From positions 62,001-126,000 of the forward strand of contig MU853196.1 in assembly GCA_033085395.1 (NCBI GenBank): a stretch of DNA of 64,000 nt, in the 5' to 3' direction. The position numbers and the translations under genes are program-made. A model generated the notes under the pieces. That model saw only the letters and a list, made by a program, of their open reading frames with translations, had not been told where the DNA came from and ran no database searches. This DNA is from Xanthoparmelia taractica. Taxonomy: Eukaryota > Ascomycota > Lecanoromycetes > Lecanorales > Parmeliaceae. Shown here piece after piece: positions 57,004-64,000 of the stretch (positions within the stretch are counted from its first letter, which is position 1; each line of letters starts with the position of its first letter).

Positions 57004-57356
57004 CTTCGAGAGGGTGTTTGTTCCTTCGTGTCTAGGCCTTCATAGGCTTCGAGAGAGTGTTTGTTCCTTCGTGCCTAGCCTTTCAATTGTCCTCCCCTAA
57101 ATACCTTGATGCGCTTCCGCTTTCCTCTTTTCTCCCTGATTTCTAGCCCTTTAAGCCCCTCAATCTTTCTATTCTTAACAGCGTTGTAATCGATATCGTA
57201 TCGTAGGATTTTCGCGGGATGGAGATGGAATGACGCGTGTCGGTGCGCTTCCGTTCTTTCTCTCTTTCCTCCCCTAGATCCTAGCCCGTAGACCCCTAAT
57301 ATTCCTGTCTCTAGCAGTGTTGTGATCGATGTCGTTGATCGTAGGATGGAGGTGGA
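57004..57356. repeat. nested tandem repeats inside the miniature element
   Basis: A ~43-bp unit (CTTCGAGAGGGTGTTTGTTC plus CTTCGTGTCTAGGCC) is repeated at 57004 and 57047. A ~120-bp unit beginning TGCGCTTCCG and ending GGATGGAGATGGA or GGATGGAGGTGGA is repeated imperfectly at about 57108-57229 and 57243-57356. Confidence 0.75.
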
Positions 57357-57498
57357 GTATAAAATCGCGCTGAGATATCCGGAATTTGTGTTAACGCAGC
57401 GGACGTCGACCGGTACCTCTGTTATGGCTGAATTGATACGACGTAAGAATGCTTATTCTTACGAAGGAAGCCGTCGCGATAACGATAATTGCGTCACA

Positions 57499-57512
57499 CC
57501 GGGCTCATAACC
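57499..57512 (-). promoter_or_regulatory. primer-binding site, initiator tRNA-Met type
   Basis: The minus strand reads GGTTATGAGCCCGG immediately after the 5' LTR. Its complement, CCGGGCTCATAACC, resembles the anticodon stem-loop of initiator tRNA-Met (CAT anticodon followed by AACCC), the internal primer region used by many copia elements. Confidence 0.75.
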
Positions 57513-57612
57513 TGTTGGAATTTGATGACGGCTTAATTGTTATTCTATGGAGTTGAGTGCTACTTATGGTCCATGCCAAGCCATAATAGGGCTGAGATGC
57601 TGAATTCCAACA
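57513..57612 (-). repeat. 5' LTR of the miniature element (right on plus strand)
   Basis: 100 bp with complete inverted ends TGTTGGAATT and AATTCCAACA, followed by GATCC (57613-57617), the right target-site duplication. Confidence 0.88.
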
Positions 57613-58238
57613 GATCCGAGCATCTGCATTGCTAGATTCGCACCTGGGCTACTGGAGGGCTATCCGCCATCGGCGCTACTGCAGCATGAGAGCCGTCTGA
57701 CTGCAGCTATAGCGCAGTTTTGAGTCTTTAGGAGGTTGCCAAGCCGGAAATAGGATGGGAAGGGTGCTTGAGTCTCCTGGAAACTAGATATCATCTGCAG
57801 AGGACCCGGGAGGACTCCTATTTCCTTGCTTAGCTGCAATAATAGCGTCACTGTTGATTAAAATGGCACCTTTTGTTCTGGCCACAAGCACCATGATTCG
57901 CCCGCTCCACTAGGACTGCGTAAACTGTTAAGGCGCAGTCGGCGGGTCCGACAAGTCCTATCCAGATTCCCAATATGATCGTCCCCCGTCTATCAAGACG
58001 CAGCTGTTCCGTTATTGGAGGCTCATCTTCTTGCATGTGGTGGCGTTATGGAAACGATGGGACGGCAACGGCCCATTCACCTGGCCCGCCCATCGTTTCA
58101 TTACCGCACTAGTATGCACTAAATACTGATACCTCGGTATTGTAGAAGACGAGCATTAAACTTCGAGTAGGGGACAGGTCCCCATTAATCCATTAATTCT
58201 TCCACATGACCATCTGCGACTATTGTCTTTCTGCAGCT
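57613..58238. other. intergenic, promoter side of the UstYa-like gene
   Basis: About 0.6 kb. It begins with the GATCC target duplication; no gene was recognised on either strand. Confidence 0.45.
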
Positions 58239-59284
58239 ATGGGTTCTAAAGGTTATAGGCTGTTGCAACACGAGGATCCTAAATTGGGGGAGGCACAACG
58301 TTCAGGCTCGCTTTCAACGTTTTCTCATACCCTGTCGAGGCTTCTTGTCCCTTCTCTTGTCTTCTTGCTTCTCACCTCGCTTTCTTTTAATGTTGCACTG
58401 GCCTATTTAAGACTTCAAGCCCAGCGTGAATGTAGCCCTGAGTGTCCGACAACATATGGTACGACGCCTTGCGCTTTGTTCCACATCTACCACAACGCAC
58501 TAAAGACCCTCCACAGCTGGCCTTCTCAGAACCGTTCCTGTCCCATTCAGTATTGACAGGGTCTATGACAGTAGGAATCGAAGCATTGCAGACGGAGCAT
58601 GGAACTCCCCCGAGTTGATTCCGGAGACCGGGTACGTGGCCGTGTCAGACGACTGGGTCGCCTCTAAAGGTCTACCAGAAGCCCAGCGTTTCCCCTGGGA
58701 CAAATCCAAAGGCCTTTACGTACTAAACGGCTTTCATAACATGCACTGTCTCGTAAGTTCGCGCAACACCTGTACGCTCGTCCTACGGTTTAACACCCAG
58801 GCTATAGCACCTACTCAGACAATCCACGCTCGAAGCGTTTGACGGTAAGCCGCAGACGCTGCCTCGTAGTCACGTCTCGCACTGCATCAACCTTTTTCGG
58901 GAGGACATCATGTGCAACGCCGATGATACTCCAAGATACACTGGAAGGAAAAACCAGCAAGCCTCTGCCAGGCATCCCATATCCGGCATTGGGCAGACGC
59001 GGAAATGCAGGGACTGGGGCAAGCTGCGGGAGTGGGCCATCGAGCATTCGGCTTGCTACAAAGCTATCAACTTTGACGATCCGGATTTTCCTCCGGAAGA
59101 GCGCTACAAGTTTTGTCCGAAGGGCGAGAAACTGTGGCCTTGGGAGTTCAAACTCGAGTATGCTTGTCTTTGCAGTGTCTACAATCAATCCGGATACAGG
59201 GTATGTATCGACACGTCCTCATCAACATCTCGAAGAGCAAGTTGTTGGGGCCATATACTTGCAGCGGTAGAGGGTCAAACTTGA
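58239..59284 (+). CDS. UstYa/DUF3328-family oxidase (310 aa)
   Basis: Exons 58239-58458, 58517-58752 and 58808-59284 total 933 nt with exact phases (introns of 58 and 55 nt). An N-terminal membrane anchor (LLVPSLVFLLLTSLSFNVALAY) precedes the family start YAGLLRTVPVPF. DDWVASKGLPEAQRFPWDKS leads to the first HxxHC motif, HNMHC at about 148-152, and the second, HVSHC, at about 174-178, followed by INLFREDIMCNADDTPRYTG, the family block. These two motifs are thought to bind the metal used in oxidative peptide cyclisation. UstYa proteins act in fungal RiPP (dikaritin) pathways such as ustiloxin and in cyclochlorotine assembly. The C-terminus after NQSGYR may be extended by a missed intron. Neighbours are a broken P450 gene 1.5 kb downstream and a miniature retrotransposon upstream; no precursor peptide was seen. 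Confidence 0.85.
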
Positions 59285-60818
59285 AATTTGTTTTCCTTAT
59301 CCATCCCGGTGATTGGAGACATCGAAAGGTGCTCAAAAGTGGTCGCTACGAGAGATTAATCTGTACGTGATGCCGGCTACAAATATTTTGCTTCAAATGG
59401 CAACTATCATTTCCAAGGCCGATACTCTTATACCCGTGGATTCGCTTTCGTTGTGATGGACGAAGTCGCCGTTCAAGAATTCCTACGGATTTCCTTTCCA
59501 TCTATAACGTTGACGTCGAAATCATCAGAGCAACCCATTATCGAACGTTTACGAACACGGAAGACGCCAAGGACACGATTGCAGTACCCTAGTAGTATTG
59601 AAACCATTAATTTATGGCGATCATTGCTAGTAAAAGTTGACATGGCTTGTCCAATTGTTTTAGATTTATCTTGTAGCCTGCTTCCGTGTAGTAAGAATGA
59701 AATGAATAGTCCGCTGCCCCCTAGATCGAGACAACCCGATAATTAGCCTAAGAAAAAAAACGGTCCATCTATAAATGCTGACGAAACTAGACAGCGGCCT
59801 GTCAGCAACAGTACGTACAGGATTCAGCGTAGACACATACCCATCAAAACTTCCCCTACAGAACCTCTTCTACTCGCCCTCGTAATCGGCACTTTTGTCC
59901 CACTCAACGAGGCTCGTAAGCTCGTTTTCGGACTCTGCTATGGTGTCAGAACTCCAGAGAGCTTCTGGATGATGGGGATAGGTAGTTCAAACCCTCGACA
60001 GTCGGGAGTGGGCTCGCCATCGCGAGGCTCACCAGGAGGAGCATAAGAAAATGAGATAATTGTATGGTGACTGAAGTAGCGACTGGTTGCTTGGTGCGGT
60101 TTTGTTGAATCCTGCCAGAGATGACTAGATAGAGTGTGGGCGTTATTACGGGAGACTTACTGATAATGATACGAATTGTTAATTAATCGAAAGAAATGAG
60201 GCTTTTCTTTGCTTTTTATGCCATTTCGTAGGCAGGCGATACAGCGCTTAGCACACCTCTCGGGTGTTGATCTTCGAACATCAATAAAGCACCCCGAGTT
60301 ACGGCCGAAAGGTGTGCTCATTGAGACTAATTTTAGCTGAGGCATAATTTTGAACTAGGAATCACACGGCTCCGGGAGGTGTTAGCTCCACAGTATGCCT
60401 CTTCTCTTCCCTCTTCCGTCTCCTTCTCATGAAGGAGCGGTCAGGTCTGCGGTCAGGTCTGCGGCCCAGTGATGAGAATTGCATTAAGCGGACCGCTGCG
60501 ATGCAAGATCTTAGTGGCTAAATTGTTGTCTTTCGGAGATTACCTTGCTCAAGGTGATCTACATGATGATGGTTGAAGGAGCATGCATGACTCGCTCTGC
60601 TAGCGAAGTAGAGCAGAGGACTGAAGGCCGGTTAATGATGCCATTTTTGCCAACGTAGATCTTTCTACTGTTGTAAAAGGGGGGCCCCATTCCCATGCAT
60701 TGTTATTACTACGCAGCAAATTGTTGATACGACATCTCTTCACCCCTCTTTCCCTCATCCGATCTTGCATTAATCTTTATTCACGTCTAAGCTGCACTTA
60801 ATACTACGTCTGATAATC
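59285..60818. other. intergenic, no supported gene
   Basis: About 1.5 kb. A plus frame at 59453-59746 has no known domain. GGTCAGGTCTGC is doubled near 60,441. The right end must be the P450 promoter. No repeat-rich precursor-peptide gene with dibasic Kex2 sites was found. Confidence 0.4.
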
Positions 60819-62426
60819 ATGGAATCCCATATTACTGCTCTCTGGGCGTTAGGCTTGCTGGCATCTATCTACCTGTCCAAGAAGTGGAACGCCCACATCG
60901 CATTCTGCCGTCTAGAACGCCAATGCGGCTGCCAGAGACCTCGAAGATACCCACATCTTGATCCGATCTGGGGCTATGATCTCTACCGCCTACGTCTGCA
61001 AGCTGCGCAGGCCGGACACTTTTACCCCCTGTATGACGTGCATTTCAAGCTATACGGCAAGACTTTCGAAGAGCTGTTCTTTGACACCAAAGTGATTAAT
61101 ACGATGGAGCCGGAGAATATACAGCAAGTCGCTGTCTCATCATTCCAGGACTGGGGAAAGGTTGCATCAAGGAGTACGGCCTCTGCTCCAGTCCTTGGGG
61201 ACGGCATCTTCTCCCAAGACGGCGCTGCCTGGAAGAACTCGCGTGAACTGATCAAACCTACTTTCTCCCGAATAGAAATCGCGGACCTCAGTTCACTATC
61301 CACTTTTACCGATCGTCTATTAGGGCTACTACCGCGGGATGGGAGGGCGACCGACGTGCAGCCACTGCTTCACAAATTCGTATTCAAGTTCCCAATTCCT
61401 TCAGGTTGGGGGATGCGGAACTCTGACACATATGACCAGTTTCTAGATGTGTCGACAAATTTCATATTCGGCTGACCGGTCGACGCCATGCTACCAGACA
61501 CTCCCTTCAACTCCATAGAATTCATCCAAGCTTTTAACGAGTCTCTGGCAGGGATTGGGCGTCGACGACGAGCTGGGCGAATGCAGTTTCTCCACGCGTT
61601 CGATCGAACATGGAAGAAATCCTACTCAAAGGTCTATGCATTTATCGACGGTCATGTTACAAGAGTACTCAAGGAAACGGCAAAAGTTACTAGCGGGACT
61701 AACGACTCTGATAAGGCACCAGATTCGGATCCACCAGGACGCTTTCAGCTTCTCCGCGAAATGGCGCTGGCGGTCCGCGACCCTTTACAGCTTCGCTATC
61801 AAATCCTCAATGTATTTTTAGCAGCCCGTGACACCACCTCCATCCTTCTCGGAAACGCACTGTTTCAGCTGGCCCGAAACCCCAATGTTTGGACCGATCT
61901 CCGGACGGCCGCGCTCGCAATCGGCTCGCAGCCTCTCACCTACGACGTCATCCAATCTCTCGTCCTCTTCAGACACGTTCTGTTTGAAGTAATCCGTCTC
62001 CAAGGTCCAGCTGGGCGCGTATTCCGCTGCGCCCTGCGCGACACGGTACTTCCCGTAGGTGGCGGTCCCGACGGCCGGTCCCCGATATTGGTGAAGAAGG
62101 ACACCATGATCGCGCTCAATGTCTGGTCTCTCCACCACGACGAGCATATCTGGGGCGAGGACGTCAACGAGTTCAAACCTCAGCGCTGGGTCGACAGGCA
62201 GCTGACGTCGGAATTCGTTCCCTTTTTCCGCGGCCCACGCGTCTGTCCAGCGCAGCAGCAGGTCCTGATTCAAGCAGCGTATGTGCTCGTGCGGCTGGTG
62301 CAAGCATTTGAGAGGATTGAGAATAGAGACCCGGTGCAAGAATATGTTGAAGTCACCCGGATGGCGACCGAGAGTCGAAACGGGGTCCAAATCGCCCTTT
62401 TCCCTGCGCACGAAGAGCGACCATAA
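60819..62426 (+). pseudogene. cytochrome P450, CYP52-like, with one in-frame stop
   Basis: Exon 1 (60819-61379) opens with a membrane anchor (ALWALGLLASIYLSKKW), then RRYPHLDPIWGYDL and LGDGIFSQDGAAWKNSREL, typical of CYP52-type alkane/fatty-acid hydroxylases. A 60-nt intron (61380-61439) joins in phase to FLDVSTNFIFG, and TGA follows at 61473-61475 where family members read FLFGES. Beyond it the same frame is open to 62426: FLAARDTTS (I-helix), EVIRLQGPAGRVFR (ExxR), HHDEHIWGEDVNEFKPQRW and the haem loop FFRGPRVCPAQQ. In the haem loop the Cys ligand is kept but the usual Gly two positions later is not. Either a single nonsense mutation has just disabled it, or there is a base error or read-through. 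Classed as pseudogene on present evidence. Confidence 0.75.
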
Positions 62427-63109
62427 GTGGGGATGAGATAGATAGGGTGAAGGATTCTCCCAGGAGTCCCAAAATCTTCCGCAGGACGATCTTGTTGAGT
62501 TACCAAAGACTACCCTGGTAGCCGGAGGATTTTTCGTCTCGATCACTAATATCCAAGAGCGAACATACGCCCGGTCGCTTCCTTCACTTCCCTGTCCACC
62601 GCAATCTTTCCCAGCGCGCGCCCTCGGAAAGTGAAATTGCTGTGGAAACACTCGTAGCGCAACTCCTGTTCTGCAGACGAAGCCATACAATCTATTCTCC
62701 CGTGGCTCATCTACCTCTTCCTTGCCGAGGTCGCAAAGGTAACCTCTCTCGCCTCGTTGTTGGTCTCAGACAAAAGGATCCGAAGATGAAAAAAGTGACT
62801 CTGACATCCGTAGGTCTCTACCCGCTAGAGCCCAACGCCGCAACCCACTGCCTCGATGATGAAGACGTTTCGCATGGACGAAATTTTTGATTCACGGCTA
62901 ATTGTGAATATGCGAGATGCAAAAACGGGAAGGCAAAATTGTCCAGATTGTGATACTCTTCCATTGGGGCAACACCATGTCTCGTGCTTCTCCTTCATAG
63001 CTCTGAGCTGGGCACCTGATGATTATTGTTGGATTGGAGGATTGAGTGGTCTCATATGTGGTATGAATTGATTGCTTGATTGAATAAGAGTGATGGTCTA
63101 TCTGACTAG
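62427..63109. other. intergenic, P450 3' flank
   Basis: About 0.7 kb with normal base composition and no recognised gene; it leads into the AT-rich block. Confidence 0.45.
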
Positions 63110-64000
63110 GATATGGAGAAACGCTAAGGCTACGGGTCGGAAAGGTCTGGGATGGTCTGGGATATGGGGTGTCGATATTATATCATGGTATGGTATGATA
63201 TTGAGACCATATCATTTGATTTTTATGGAATGATCTGGGAAATTTCTGATATATGCAGGGATATTTCATGTTATATGCAGGGGTATGGGAAACATACTAT
63301 ATATAGAAGAAGTTACTCTATATAGAATCATGCGAACGTATTCTAGCTATTATTCTAGTTATTACTTTATTTTATTATCGCTATTATTATTACTTCACTT
63401 TATTATCACGTTATTAAGCTAAGCTCGTTATCGTATTTAATATCGTATTTCGAAAGATCTTCGCAATTATCTAGGGCTTGGCGAGTTATTTCTATTATTA
63501 TTAGTATATTTAATTTATTTAATTATTAGAAGAATTACTAGCACGCTAATTATAATAGTAATCTATTATTTATTCTACGATAATAAATTTTTCTCTTCTC
63601 TTTTCGCATTATAAAAAGAATTTATAATTATTTTTTATAATTATATATTCTTAATTATTAAAGTTATACGCTTTATATAAATAATATAAAGATTAATATC
63701 TTCAAATATATAATAAAGAAAAGCTTTCGTTGATTTATAAATAATCTTAATAATCGATTTAAAAAAACGTACTTTCTTTATATATATTATCGCGATTTCT
63801 CTTATTACTTACGAAAAGAAGAGCTTAAGAATTATTAGATCGAATTCTCTTTAATAGCGATAAATCTTATATAAAGTAATAATTATAATTTATTAATAAA
63901 ATAGAATAGATAGATTTGAGATTAGACTTATTTTTAGCTTTTTATCTACGTTTTTAAATATTATTATTCGATAATTCTTACGCTAATTTATTTTTCTTAA
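63110..64000. other. AT-rich block, probably RIP-mutated repeat compartment
   Basis: From about 63,110, and strongly from 63,330, the sequence becomes mostly A and T with abundant TA steps (TTATTA, TAATTA, ATATAAA), few CA/TG steps, and no open frame of note. A GATATGG-type degenerate repeat (GGTCTGGGATATGG, ATATCATGGTATGG) occupies 63,145-63,300. The abrupt change from a gene-bearing, mid-GC region is the pattern left by repeat-induced point mutation. The parent element cannot be recognised. Confidence 0.7.

Larger units (their letters stand above)
56616..57612 (-). mobile_element. miniature LTR retrotransposon (TRIM-like), 997 bp, minus orientation
   Basis: Two direct terminal repeats of 99 and 100 bp (56616-56714, 57513-57612) enclose about 800 bp without a gag-pol frame. 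The right repeat starts TGTTGGAATT and ends AATTCCAACA, the Ty1/copia-type LTR ends; the left one has a single change at its first bases. The 5 bp on both sides are GATCC, a perfect target-site duplication. On the minus strand, the base right after the 5' LTR begins a primer-binding site matching the initiator tRNA-Met anticodon arm, and GCAGGGGGAG directly precedes the 3' LTR as polypurine tract. LTR divergence of about 15% with small indels suggests an old insertion. Size and lack of coding place it with terminal-repeat retrotransposons in miniature, which would need copia enzymes in trans. Confidence 0.85.

Noticed and set aside
61818..62690. Minus frame of 290 codons over the P450
   Set aside because: It covers the conserved P450 haem and I-helix region on the other strand and has no domain of its own.

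Overview
This window is nuclear DNA of a filamentous ascomycete (Pezizomycotina; Dothideomycetes or Leotiomycetes are the best guesses). Genes are interrupted by 47-160 nt GT-AG introns. The gene families are typical of that group: a NACHT/TPR STAND protein, SAT4-type rhodopsin-like membrane proteins, a CAP59/CMT1 glycosyltransferase, a UstYa/DUF3328 oxidase, many transporters and an LaeA-type methyltransferase. The right edge runs into an AT-rich block like the RIP-degraded compartments of these genomes. No rRNA, tRNA or CRISPR was seen.

Layout. 0.9-4.4 kb holds a diverged tandem duplication: two paralogous small genes of unknown function, each followed by the 3' end of a NACHT gene. One 3' end is only an 18-codon relic; the other belongs to a 2,189-residue NACHT-TPR gene (4.4-11.6 kb, minus). 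13.8-15.1 kb (minus) encodes a RING finger apparently spliced to a core of two TFIIB-type cyclin folds. Next come a mitochondrial SAM carrier (16.2-17.4), a CAP59 glycosyltransferase (18.9-20.2) and a multipass membrane protein (21.2-22.3). Two broken enzyme genes lie tail to tail at 23.1-25.2 kb (a short-chain dehydrogenase and an alpha/beta hydrolase). IML2 (26.1-28.7), a secreted Ser/Thr-rich repeat protein (29.3-30.0) and a HIRAN-SNF2-RING helicase of the HLTF/Rad5 type (31.0-33.9) follow.

35-49 kb is a transport and small-molecule region: a SAT4 protein, an ACS-type MFS permease, a 14-TM DHA2 MFS exporter, a methyltransferase, an APC amino-acid/GABA permease and a broken arylamine N-acetyltransferase. 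50.7-56.2 kb carries two more SAT4 proteins facing each other. 56,616-57,612 is a 997-bp miniature LTR element (TRIM-like) with about 100-bp LTRs, a primer-binding site matching the initiator-tRNA(Met) anticodon arm, a polypurine tract and a GATCC target duplication. Beyond it lie an intact UstYa-like oxidase gene and a CYP52-like P450 with one in-frame stop, then the AT-rich block from about 63.1 kb.

Exon structures were worked out by hand from splice consensus, reading phase and family resemblance. Where the spliced frame closes exactly, the model is noted as traced. The main themes are one housekeeping set (IML2, SAM carrier, HLTF/Rad5-like), one accessory set (NACHT, SAT4, UstYa, transporters), and several genes caught in decay (SDR, hydrolase, NAT, P450, NACHT relic).
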